A DNA stretch of 64,000 bases from Paenibacillus terricola. Lineage in GTDB: Bacteria > Bacillota > Bacilli > Paenibacillales > Paenibacillaceae. The position numbers and the translations under genes are program-made. The stretch lies in the NCBI RefSeq assembly GCF_014779765.1, contig NZ_JACXZA010000003.1, forward strand, positions 496,001 through 560,000. The letters are read 5' to 3'. The notes beneath the pieces were generated by a model. It was not told where the DNA came from. It saw only the letters and a program-made list of their open reading frames with translations, and did no database searches. This document shows, in pieces, positions 55,071 through 63,037 of the stretch (position 1 is its first letter; the number at the start of each line of letters is the position of its first letter).

Positions 55071-55084
55071 TGGAAGCGCTATCC
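55071..55084. promoter_or_regulatory. Weak cre-like site upstream of the glycosidase
   Basis: TGGAAGCGCTATCC keeps the AAGCGCT core with two mismatches to consensus, about 115 bases before the glycosidase start. Confidence 0.35.
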
Positions 55085-55198
55085 TTTTCGGATTAGGATA
55101 AGGGCTGAAGGGAGGAGATCGAACACGCTTTCAAGAGAGAGCAAATGACCAACGTGAAGATGCAATATAAAAAAAACAATCTACTAGGAGGGTAATTC

Positions 55199-57268
55199 AT
55201 GCGTTCATTCAAGAGTAAAACGATGAAGAAAGCGATGCTGTTCGGGATGCTGACGGCGCTTGGCAGCAGTCTGATCGGCATTTCCCCCGCATACGCTGCA
55301 ACTGCGCTGACAGTCGATTTATCGAGCGTCATTGGTCCGGTCACACACAGCGCGGGCGGTTCTCTCTATGGCGTTATCGAGAATCAGCCGGACAACAACT
55401 TGATTCTTCCGCTGCATGCCAAAGCATTCAACAACCCAGCGGTAAGCGGCTATCAGCAGCCGTGGGGCGCAGCAATTCCAGTCGCGCAGAAGCTTGCCGG
55501 TACAGGCAGCCAAGTATCGATTCGTCTTGCTGATTGGTTCCCAGGCTGGTACAGCTACTCGAATCTGACCGATTGGTTCAATAAGCTGACGACGACGGTC
55601 AATGCGGTGAAGTCGGCCGGACTTACGAATGTGTACGGCTATGAGCTGTGGAACGAGCCGGACGGCACGTGGAAAGGCAAATATGTCGGCGGCCTCGATT
55701 ACAGCGACAGCTATGTGCAGTTCACAGTCAATGTACCTACGGCGAAGGCATACACGATGACGATTCGCTATGCGAATGGCACGGGTGCTAATTCCACTCA
55801 CAACCTCAGCGTTAACGGCGGCAGCGCATCGACGGTGACGTATCCCAACTCGGGAGCCTGGACTGGAGCAGGGGGAGCGGCTTCTCTTAATGTAACGGTC
55901 AATCTGAATGCAGGCAGCAATACGATCCGATTGGCGAAGGGCTCTACCGGCTACGCCGAGATCGACTATATCGACATCGCCGGCGCGAGTCCTGTGCGTT
56001 ACGAGGCGGAGAACGCGACGGTTACTCATGCAACCGTTTACAACTCAGGTTTCGCGTCCTCGGACGCGAGCGGCAATCTGACGTTCCGCGAGTTTTTCAG
56101 CCAGACCTACATGAAGCTGAAGCAGCTTGACCCTGCAGCGAAAGCGATCGGTCCTGAATTCGCAGGCTACAGACATTACGCGATGCTGGACTTTATGTCT
56201 TATCAGAAATCGCAGAACACCTTGCCGGATATTAGCGGCTGGCATCAGCTTGGCGGCGAGAATTTCACAGCCAACTTTAACGACTATCGCGCGATCGAGA
56301 GCTCATTAGGTATATCGGCAAGACCGATCTCCATCAATGAGTACAGCGGCGCTGCATGGATCAACGACGAGGGCAAACCAGGCGCAGTCGCACCGCTTAT
56401 TGCGAAGTTCGAGCGGCTGAAGGTCGACACCGCGATGCAGAGCTATTGGGATGTGCCGAATCCAGGACGGCTCGGCAGCTTGCTCGCCAGTTCCACGCAG
56501 CGCAACGGCGGCTGGTGGTTCTATAAGTGGTACGGCGATATGACGGGGAACATGGTATCCGTTACGCCGCCAGACGTGAACAGCGTGACCAGTCTCGATG
56601 GCTTCGCCAATGTGGATTCGTCGAGGCAGTATGCGAGCGTGTTGTTCGGGGGCGTGACGGACGGTACGGTCAATGCCGTCATCAAGAACTTCCCATCGTT
56701 CTTCGGAACGAACGGCAGCAAGGTGCATGTACGCGTCGACTGGACGCCTTTCGTTAATCGCACAACTGCTGTGAACACAACAAATACGCTGCTTGAGGGC
56801 GATTATACGATCGCGAACAACCAGATCACGGTATCGATGAGCGGACTGTACAACAATGACGGCTATCGGATCTACATTACGCCATATGGGCAGGCGACCA
56901 ATGTTTACGAGGCGGAGTATGCCGCAGTCAGCCATGCCAACATTGCAAGCGGCAGCGGCGCATCCGGCGGCAAATACGTTGCACAGATGGACTTCAGCGA
57001 CAGCTATGTCGACTTCTACGTGAAGGTGCCAACGACGAAGACGTACACGATGACGATTCGCTACGCGAATGGCACCGGCGCCAACTCTACGCAAGGCATC
57101 GCATACAACAACGGCGCTTGGGGGACGGTCACCTACCCTGCTACTGCAGGATGGGGCCAATTCGGCACGGTAAATGTGAACGTAAACCTGACTGCGGGTG
57201 ACAACATCATTCGTCTGGCGAAGGGTACTACGGGGTACGCGGAGTTGGATAGTATTACGTTGAACTAA
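55199..57268 (+). CDS. Secreted clan GH-A glycoside hydrolase with inserted and C-terminal CBM6/35-like modules
   Basis: Protein of 689 residues with a signal peptide ending AYA (about residue 33). The catalytic barrel has the acid/base Glu153 (YELWNEPDGTW) and a nucleophile candidate Glu381 (ISINEYSG). This suits GH39-like or related clan A families; the family is not certain. Residues about 160-291 are a carbohydrate-binding module set into the barrel loop after WNEP, with its N-terminal strand moved to its C-terminal end. The barrel resumes at NLTFREFF. A second, ordinary CBM occupies about 568-689; both share SDSYV and YTMTIRYANGTGANST. GGAGGG six bases before the ATG. Monocistronic. Confidence 0.85.
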   Translation: MRSFKSKTMKKAMLFGMLTALGSSLIGISPAYAATALTVDLSSVIGPVTHSAGGSLYGVIENQPDNNLILPLHAKAFNNPAVSGYQQPWGAAIPVAQKLAGTGSQVSIRLADWFPGWYSYSNLTDWFNKLTTTVNAVKSAGLTNVYGYELWNEPDGTWKGKYVGGLDYSDSYVQFTVNVPTAKAYTMTIRYANGTGANSTHNLSVNGGSASTVTYPNSGAWTGAGGAASLNVTVNLNAGSNTIRLAKGSTGYAEIDYIDIAGASPVRYEAENATVTHATVYNSGFASSDASGNLTFREFFSQTYMKLKQLDPAAKAIGPEFAGYRHYAMLDFMSYQKSQNTLPDISGWHQLGGENFTANFNDYRAIESSLGISARPISINEYSGAAWINDEGKPGAVAPLIAKFERLKVDTAMQSYWDVPNPGRLGSLLASSTQRNGGWWFYKWYGDMTGNMVSVTPPDVNSVTSLDGFANVDSSRQYASVLFGGVTDGTVNAVIKNFPSFFGTNGSKVHVRVDWTPFVNRTTAVNTTNTLLEGDYTIANNQITVSMSGLYNNDGYRIYITPYGQATNVYEAEYAAVSHANIASGSGASGGKYVAQMDFSDSYVDFYVKVPTTKTYTMTIRYANGTGANSTQGIAYNNGAWGTVTYPATAGWGQFGTVNVNVNLTAGDNIIRLAKGTTGYAELDSITLN

Positions 57269-57282
57269 TAATTTGCTATAGG

Positions 57283-57307
57283 CAAAGCCCTCCCTGGGAG
57301 GGCTTTG
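57283..57307 (+). terminator. Terminator after the secreted glycosidase
   Basis: Stem CAAAGCCCTCC / GGAGGGCTTTG with a short CTG-type loop and TTC after it, 14 bases past the stop. Confidence 0.8.
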
Positions 57308-57348
57308 TTCGTGTGTACACTTAACCTCCCTGCCCTGGAGGCGCGCTT

Positions 57349-57425
57349 AACGGATGCCACAGTGGCTATTTGACTGCAAATCGAGTATTTCAAACTCTAA
57401 ACGGTTCCCACAGTCGCTAATTGGC
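57349..57425. repeat. Degenerate tandem intergenic repeat
   Basis: Two related segments about 50 bases apart (TTAACGGATGCCACAGTGGC and TAAACGGTTCCCACAGTCGC), with weaker echoes of CCGTTA towards 57530. It is noncoding and resembles dispersed intergenic repeats common in Paenibacillus genomes. It fills the gap between the convergent genes ending at 57268 and 57537. Confidence 0.4.
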
Positions 57426-57536
57426 CAAATCTACCGTATTACAGCGGACAATCGACCAAATAAGCTCATCTGCAACCGTTACACCTCGGAAACCCGTTTA
57501 TTGAGTCAGATAAGCATTCTGGCATCCGTTAGCTTT

Positions 57537-58277
57537 CTAGCGAACATTCGAGTCAAGGGGTTTGAGTCTGAACGAGCTAACGATCTTCTTCATCGTCTCG
57601 GCTGATTCGTCCTCCGTGCTGAAATAAAATCCATACGAGACTCCAAGCGGCTTACTCGATATGTATACACGAGTCTCGTCATATTTCCAATTCGGATCAA
57701 GTGCCGCAGCCGGCTTTTCCCAACGCAGTTTGATTTGATAAATCTCGATATCTATGCCGGATATTGGTACGATAGAGCCAAGAGGTTCAAACCCAATTTG
57801 CTCGGCATGATTAGTCACAACGTTCTCCAGACCACTACGATTCAGATACGTTAAAACCTCCGTACTCCCAACGATCGTTCGATCATCTACAAACTCTAAC
57901 TCGCCGCCCTTTAGTGAATAGCTCCACGACAGAGGAATGTAGATCGTATAGCACGGCATCTCCACCTTCTGATAGGAGTCATAGTATGCTTCCTGTAATG
58001 GTTCCTGTTCAAATGCCACAGAAGTACAAATCGGAGTTGTCTCTACCGCCGATTTCTGAGCCAATTCTCGCTCTAGCTCAGCAACTTTATCTTGTAAGGC
58101 ATCTCGCTCCTTCTTAAGCTCGGTAATGGCTCGATCCTTCTTCATTATCTCATCGTCCTTCGCATGGCTCGGTTCCATGGTTGCAGCTGAACTTGGCTCC
58201 ACTTCCTTATCTGCCGTACATCCCGTTGCTGATATTGCCCATATAACAAGTATGACAACAATTAACACTCGCTTCAC
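57537..58277 (-). CDS. Lipoprotein of unknown function with coiled coil
   Basis: Protein of about 246 residues. The signal ends ISATGC and is followed by a charged heptad region (about 40-80; ITELKKERDALQDKVAELER). The C-terminal domain contains EMPCYTIYIPLSWSYSLKGG and looks beta-rich, with no recognised family. The GTG at 58277 after AGAAGGTG is preferred over the upstream frame opening at 58310. It is likely co-transcribed with the lipoprotein at 58307-58819. Confidence 0.75.
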   Translation of the reverse strand: MKRVLIVVILVIWAISATGCTADKEVEPSSAATMEPSHAKDDEIMKKDRAITELKKERDALQDKVAELERELAQKSAVETTPICTSVAFEQEPLQEAYYDSYQKVEMPCYTIYIPLSWSYSLKGGELEFVDDRTIVGSTEVLTYLNRSGLENVVTNHAEQIGFEPLGSIVPISGIDIEIYQIKLRWEKPAAALDPNWKYDETRVYISSKPLGVSYGFYFSTEDESAETMKKIVSSFRLKPLDSNVR

Positions 58278-58306
58278 TAGAAACACCTTCTCAAATAAAT
58301 AGAAAT

Positions 58307-58819
58307 TCATAGATGACTCAAAGGCAAGGTCGTATAAGCTGCACCTTTGTAGAATAATTTAACATCCACGTCTGATAGAGCTTCCTTGCTCTTGAGCTTA
58401 TTAAGTTGCTCTTTCGTTGCCGTATCTCGCAATAGATCGAAACTCACCTGGATTCGGGTTCCCGTATCTGTTCGCTCAAGGAGCGAATAACCGGTTGAGT
58501 AACCCGATCCGCTCATGCCCCAGAACTGCTGCGTCTCGCCTTTGAATTGCAAGCCTACTCCAATGTCTCTCATCTGTCGCTCCGACATTTCTGTTGTCAA
58601 AATAACATCGTACCGTATCCCGTTCATTGTCGTGCGATCCTCATCTAACGCTATGTCTCTTGTCTGTACGCCTTCAACACGTATAGCATCCTCCGCAGGG
58701 ATAGTAGGGACATCAACCACAACCTCTTCCACCTTACTACCGCAGCCACTACTAAGTATGGACACGACAACAACAAGCGGTAATAGCAGCCTTCTCCATC
58801 TCAAATGCAATCTCTCCAC
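58307..58819 (-). CDS. Small lipoprotein of unknown function
   Basis: Protein of 170 residues with lipobox ILSSGC and a mature part with no motif I recognise (YDVILTTEMSERQMRDIGVG, MSGSGYSTGYSLLERTDTG). It lies 29 bases upstream of the next lipoprotein gene. Intact frame and normal codon use; no function can be proposed. Confidence 0.72.
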   Translation of the reverse strand: MERLHLRWRRLLLPLVVVVSILSSGCGSKVEEVVVDVPTIPAEDAIRVEGVQTRDIALDEDRTTMNGIRYDVILTTEMSERQMRDIGVGLQFKGETQQFWGMSGSGYSTGYSLLERTDTGTRIQVSFDLLRDTATKEQLNKLKSKEALSDVDVKLFYKGAAYTTLPLSHL

Positions 58820-58947
58820 TTCCTATTCATATCTGAGTAACTTAACCCGTCCAAACGTAGGGCACATCATTTTCCACCAGTATTATACACTTTATAATAT
58901 TTGGAAAAGGTTGAAAACCACTTTCACATCTATAGCCTTAAACACAA

Positions 58948-58983
58948 AAACGCCCCACAACATCTATGTGTTGTGGGGCGTTT
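58948..58983 (-). terminator. Terminator of the alpha-galactosidase operon
   Basis: Stem AACGCCCCACAACA / TGTTGTGGGGCGTT, with TTTTTGTG following on the minus strand. It lies directly after the GH36 stop. Confidence 0.88.
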
Positions 58984-58986
58984 CCC

Positions 58987-61107
58987 CTACTTCTTCCTTA
59001 CCTCAAAAATCCGCGCCGTCTTGCGCTCATGAAGCTGGACGGACAGCGAACCGTCCTCGCGGTTCCATGCCCACTGGGCTGGCCCTTCGGATGGGTAAAC
59101 CAGCTTCACCTCGGCGTCGACTCGCTTCCACTCCGCTGGCAGCGGAAGTACGCACGTAGGCGATTCGCCCTCGAGCCGCCATACCGCGAGCAGCAAGCCT
59201 TCGTCGTCGGCTAAGCCGAACGACATCCACCCATTGTTGAAGCGCGGCATGCCGAGCGGCCACACTGGGCGCGCGGATGGAATGCGTTCGCGATACGTCT
59301 TGTACGCCGCGATGCCTTCCGCTACGAGGTCGAAGCTGTCCTTCGCGATCTCTGCGAGATGCCCGCTCTGATGAATGCGCAGCAGCATGCTGTTGACCAT
59401 GTTGAAGATAACCTCTTCCCGATCCCCGTTCTGCAGCGGGTACGACCAGACGGCGCATTGCTCCGGCGTAACGAGCGAAGAAGATGCCGCAGCAATCACT
59501 CCGTTCTTCACATAGTCCGTCTGATCGCTGCTAGATTGAATGCTATGACGACTGAGCAGCGCATAGTCTAGTCGCATGCCGCCGCTGCCGCAGTTCTCGA
59601 TAATGAGTCCTTCATGTCGAGCGAATACGGCATCTAGCCAATCCAAGTAAGCGCGGTTATGCTCCAGCAGTCCGTCTCCGAAGCTGTCTGCGCCGACCTC
59701 CGTTCCGATGCCCGCATTGATGTTGTAATCCATCTTGATGTAGCCGGCGCCATATTCGCCAACGACACGATCCATAACGGAGTCCGCATAGGCGCGAACA
59801 TCCGAATTGCGGAAGTCGAGCTGGTAGCGACCGTGGTCGATGACCCGCTTCCCATGGCGCATGAAGAACCAGTCGTCAGGAAGCTTGTCCGCGAGGCGGC
59901 AGTTGATGCCCATAACCTCGATTTCGAGCCATAACCCCGGCACCATCCCCTTAGAGCGAATATAGTCGAGCACTTCCTCAATGCCGCCAGGGAATCGGGC
60001 CGCAGACGGCAGCCACTCCCCGACGCCATCCCACCATTCGCCGTCCGAATACCAGCCGCAGTCGATGCAGTAGATTTCACAGCCCGCAGCAGCAGCGGCA
60101 TCAATAAGCGGCAGCAGCTTCTCCGTCGTCGGATCGCCGAACAGGCAGTTCATATAGTCGTTGAAAATAACCGGCAGCTTCACGTTGTCCTCATGGAAGC
60201 TGCGAATACGGCGGCGATACTCATTCATCAGCACCGCTGCCGCATCAAGCTCTCCCACAATGACTCCAACGCAAGCTGTCACAGACGTGAATACCTCGCC
60301 CGGTTGAAGCTCCTTCCACCAGCCATGCTCCGCATCCGTCGGCCCGCTCAGCTGCACATACAGCTGTCCGGTCATATCGCTGATCTCCCAATGCCACGAG
60401 CCGTTATGCTCAATCTGCCATACGAGACCAACGCCCGTCTCCACATTCGCCGCATATCCCATTGGTGCATACTGCGATGTCGACCAAGTACCCGTCGATC
60501 CGTACGACAACCTCTTCATCGAGAATTCGTTCACCTCATGGAAGCCAAGCTCCGACAGCTTGTACGTATGCCATTGCGCTTCGCCATACCACGTATTATG
60601 CGGAATGCTGAGCCGAATCTTCTCTTCCCGCGTGCCAAGACCACCGCTGTCGATGCCCGTCAGCGCGAACGAAGATACATACTCAAGGCCGATCGGCTTC
60701 GAACCGCCATTCTCCAGCTCCGTCCAAGTCCGAACAACCTGCAGTCCGTTATAGAACTGCATCATACTGCGAACTTCAAGCCCCGTAACATCATCAATCA
60801 GATGCCACACGAGTCGCCGACCAACTTCCCCGGCCACGGAAGATGAAGCGAGGTCCTCCAGCTTCACCAATCGCAGCCGTTTTCCCGGCGTCGTTCCGGT
60901 ATGCTTGGAGCCATGATGATCATTATGATTCTCGCCGCTCACGTGTACCTCGACTAGGCGGTACTTCGCCCGCTTCTTATCCGGCCACTGCCCATATTCG
61001 GCTCCAACCTCAGACAAGCCCATATATAAAAACCGGACGTCGCCAGTTTCCGTAATCTCGAATAACAGATGCAGGCCATTCTCTTCGATTCGAATCCATT
61101 CGCTCAT
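58987..61107 (-). CDS. GH36 alpha-galactosidase
   Basis: Enzyme of 706 residues, cytoplasmic, of the GH36 family that hydrolyses alpha-1,6-galactosides such as raffinose or melibiose. The N-terminal beta-sandwich (to about 310) is followed by a TIM barrel with CIDCGWYSDGEWW, GLWLEIEVMG, the nucleophile Asp460 (AGYIKMDYN) and the acid/base Asp528 (SSSDQTDY). The C-terminal beta domain ends RKTARIFEVRKK. The start follows AAAGGGGTAATG and lies six bases after the MalG-type permease. It would act on galactosides brought in by the importer encoded in the same operon. Confidence 0.94.
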   Translation of the reverse strand: MSEWIRIEENGLHLLFEITETGDVRFLYMGLSEVGAEYGQWPDKKRAKYRLVEVHVSGENHNDHHGSKHTGTTPGKRLRLVKLEDLASSSVAGEVGRRLVWHLIDDVTGLEVRSMMQFYNGLQVVRTWTELENGGSKPIGLEYVSSFALTGIDSGGLGTREEKIRLSIPHNTWYGEAQWHTYKLSELGFHEVNEFSMKRLSYGSTGTWSTSQYAPMGYAANVETGVGLVWQIEHNGSWHWEISDMTGQLYVQLSGPTDAEHGWWKELQPGEVFTSVTACVGVIVGELDAAAVLMNEYRRRIRSFHEDNVKLPVIFNDYMNCLFGDPTTEKLLPLIDAAAAAGCEIYCIDCGWYSDGEWWDGVGEWLPSAARFPGGIEEVLDYIRSKGMVPGLWLEIEVMGINCRLADKLPDDWFFMRHGKRVIDHGRYQLDFRNSDVRAYADSVMDRVVGEYGAGYIKMDYNINAGIGTEVGADSFGDGLLEHNRAYLDWLDAVFARHEGLIIENCGSGGMRLDYALLSRHSIQSSSDQTDYVKNGVIAAASSSLVTPEQCAVWSYPLQNGDREEVIFNMVNSMLLRIHQSGHLAEIAKDSFDLVAEGIAAYKTYRERIPSARPVWPLGMPRFNNGWMSFGLADDEGLLLAVWRLEGESPTCVLPLPAEWKRVDAEVKLVYPSEGPAQWAWNREDGSLSVQLHERKTARIFEVRKK

Positions 61108-61113
61108 TGCGCA

Positions 61114-61959
61114 TTACCCCTTTACTGCACCGGCAGTCATGCCTTCTACCAGGAATTTTTGCAAGAATACAAACAAAATGACGATCGGCAGCACGCTCAG
61201 TACAGAGGACGCCATCAAGCTGCCCCAGTCTGTCTGATACAGCCCTTTGAACAAGCTGATGCCCGGCGTAAGCGTCCGATGCTCCTCATCGTTAATGAAG
61301 ACGAAGCCGAACATAAATTCATTCCATGCGTTAAGAAAAGCGAACAGCGACGTCGCTACAAGGCTCGGCAGCGACACCGGAAGCAGAATGCGGAAGATGA
61401 TGCCGACTCGCGTGCAGCCATCGATCTCAGCCGATTCCTCCATCTCCATTGGAATGGAATCGAAGAAGCTCTTCATCATGAACGTGCACAGCGGCACCGT
61501 GAATGTCGTGTATGCCAGAATCAAGGACGCATACGTATTGATAAGTCCGAGATTTTTCATAACCAGATACAGAGGAATAAGCAGCAATACACCAGGAATC
61601 ATCTGCGACAGCAGCATTGCGACGCTGAACAGCTTAACCCCTTTGAAGCGGCCGTAACGGCTTAGCGCATAACCGGTAAAGATCGAGATAAGCAGCGATG
61701 CGACAGTTGTGATCGAAGCAATCATCAAGCTATTTTTGAAGAAAGTCAGGAATTTCGAGTTGTTGAGTACGTTGTCGAAGTGCTTAAACGTCGGCGACGA
61801 AATCCAGAAGGATGGATCGACCGTGCGGATCTCCGTGTCCGGTTTCAGCGATGTCACAACCATCCATAGGAACGGGAACAAACAGTAAACCGAGAATCCA
61901 AGCAGGACGACGTAGGTCAATACGGTAAGAAATCGTTGTTTGCCGCGGCTGATCAGCAT
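61114..61959 (-). CDS. Sugar ABC transporter permease, MalG type
   Basis: Permease of 281 residues with the EAA loop MEESAEIDGCTRVGIIFRIL and the C-terminal QKFLVEGMTAGAVKG. GGAGGTGATCCC precedes the ATG. It sits between the MalF partner and the GH36 gene. Confidence 0.94.
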   Translation of the reverse strand: MLISRGKQRFLTVLTYVVLLGFSVYCLFPFLWMVVTSLKPDTEIRTVDPSFWISSPTFKHFDNVLNNSKFLTFFKNSLMIASITTVASLLISIFTGYALSRYGRFKGVKLFSVAMLLSQMIPGVLLLIPLYLVMKNLGLINTYASLILAYTTFTVPLCTFMMKSFFDSIPMEMEESAEIDGCTRVGIIFRILLPVSLPSLVATSLFAFLNAWNEFMFGFVFINDEEHRTLTPGISLFKGLYQTDWGSLMASSVLSVLPIVILFVFLQKFLVEGMTAGAVKG

Positions 61960-61963
61960 GGGA

Positions 61964-62902
61964 TCACCTCCTATTTTTCTTAACAGTCATCATGTAGTAA
62001 ATAACGAAGCAGGCCATCATGAAGCCCAGCATCAACGATGCGAGTGCCGATGCATTGCCGAAGTTGTACTCCTGCATCGCGTAACGGTAAATCATAATCG
62101 GCAGCGTCTCCGACGAATACAGCGGACCGCCTTCTGTCATAACCCAGATGAAGTCGAAGTTAATGGCCGTCCAGATGACGTGGATAAAAATCATCGTGAG
62201 CGATACGGTCTTCAACTGCGGCAGTACGATGTGGAAGAACCTTTTGCGAACGCCTGCGCCGTCGATTGCCGCCGCCTCGATAATGTCGCGAGACACAGAC
62301 TGCAGACCAGCGAGCAAGCTGATCGTGAAGAACGGGAAACTCCGCCAGATGTTGACGAACACGACCGTCAGCAGCGCTGTATTCAGCTCGCCGAGCCAGT
62401 AGATCGGTTCATCGATGATGCCCAGCTTCACGAGCCATAGATTGATAATGCCGTAGTCCGGCGTCAGCATCCATGTCCATGTCAGGCCCGCAACAACGAT
62501 TGGAACGACCCAAGGAACGATAACGATGGCACGGAACACCGTTCTGCCTTTAATCTTCTGATTCAATGCAATCGCTGAGATCAGACCCAGCACGTACTCG
62601 CCTGCAACCGAGAGCACCGTCCATACGACCGTGTTCCAGAGCGCCTTCCGAAAATATTCATGGTGCAGCACTTCCGAATAGTTCGCAAGACCGGCCCAGC
62701 CGCTCAGAGCCTTATTCATCAGATTCTTGTATTGGAAGCTGTCCCACAACACCGTTACTAATGGATAAGCATTCATCGCAAGGAAGAACAGTACGGCAGG
62801 GAGCACGAATAGATAAGCGATTCTCTTGATCTTCTTCTCTCTAAGCGTCATGCCGAATTTGCGTCTGATCTTGGTTGGACGCTCCAGCTCTATAGGTCTC
62901 AT
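61964..62902 (-). CDS. Sugar ABC transporter permease, MalF type
   Basis: Permease of 312 residues with a charged N-terminal stretch, a first helix YLFVLPAVLFFLAMNAYPLV, and the EAA loop IEAAAIDGAGVRKRFFHIVL. It is separated from the binding protein by a terminator-like hairpin, so it is probably expressed at a lower level than that protein. Confidence 0.94.
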   Translation of the reverse strand: MRPIELERPTKIRRKFGMTLREKKIKRIAYLFVLPAVLFFLAMNAYPLVTVLWDSFQYKNLMNKALSGWAGLANYSEVLHHEYFRKALWNTVVWTVLSVAGEYVLGLISAIALNQKIKGRTVFRAIVIVPWVVPIVVAGLTWTWMLTPDYGIINLWLVKLGIIDEPIYWLGELNTALLTVVFVNIWRSFPFFTISLLAGLQSVSRDIIEAAAIDGAGVRKRFFHIVLPQLKTVSLTMIFIHVIWTAINFDFIWVMTEGGPLYSSETLPIMIYRYAMQEYNFGNASALASLMLGFMMACFVIYYMMTVKKNRR

Positions 62903-62967
62903 CTATCATTCTCACTCCATTTCCTTAAAAGCGGACTTTGTGAACTACCTCTAATAGGTATAAAAAA

Positions 62968-63020
62968 ACAAGCATGGGGCTGGATGCGCTTAGGCCTGCT
63001 GCCTCCCGCCCATGCTTGTT
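62968..63020 (-). terminator. Attenuator/terminator between binding protein and permeases
   Basis: Stem AACAAGCATGGG / CCCATGCTTGTT with a loop of about 30 bases, followed on the minus strand by seven T. It lies 17 bases after the binding-protein stop and within the operon, so partial termination here would give excess binding protein over permease. Confidence 0.8.
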
Positions 63021-63037
63021 CATTCAACATTGTGAAG

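Larger units (their letters stand above)
54859..55198. other. Divergent promoter region, kinase / secreted glycosidase
   Basis: A 340-base gap holding two cre-like sites (54919 and 55071) and, at 55184, the AGGAGGG ribosome-binding site of the glycosidase. It is AT-rich between 54935 and 55065. I cannot place -35/-10 elements with confidence. Confidence 0.5.

Noticed and set aside
56306-57160. Minus-strand open frame opposite the secreted glycosidase
   Set aside because: Shadow of a strongly supported gene with signal peptide, catalytic motifs and ribosome-binding site on the plus strand.
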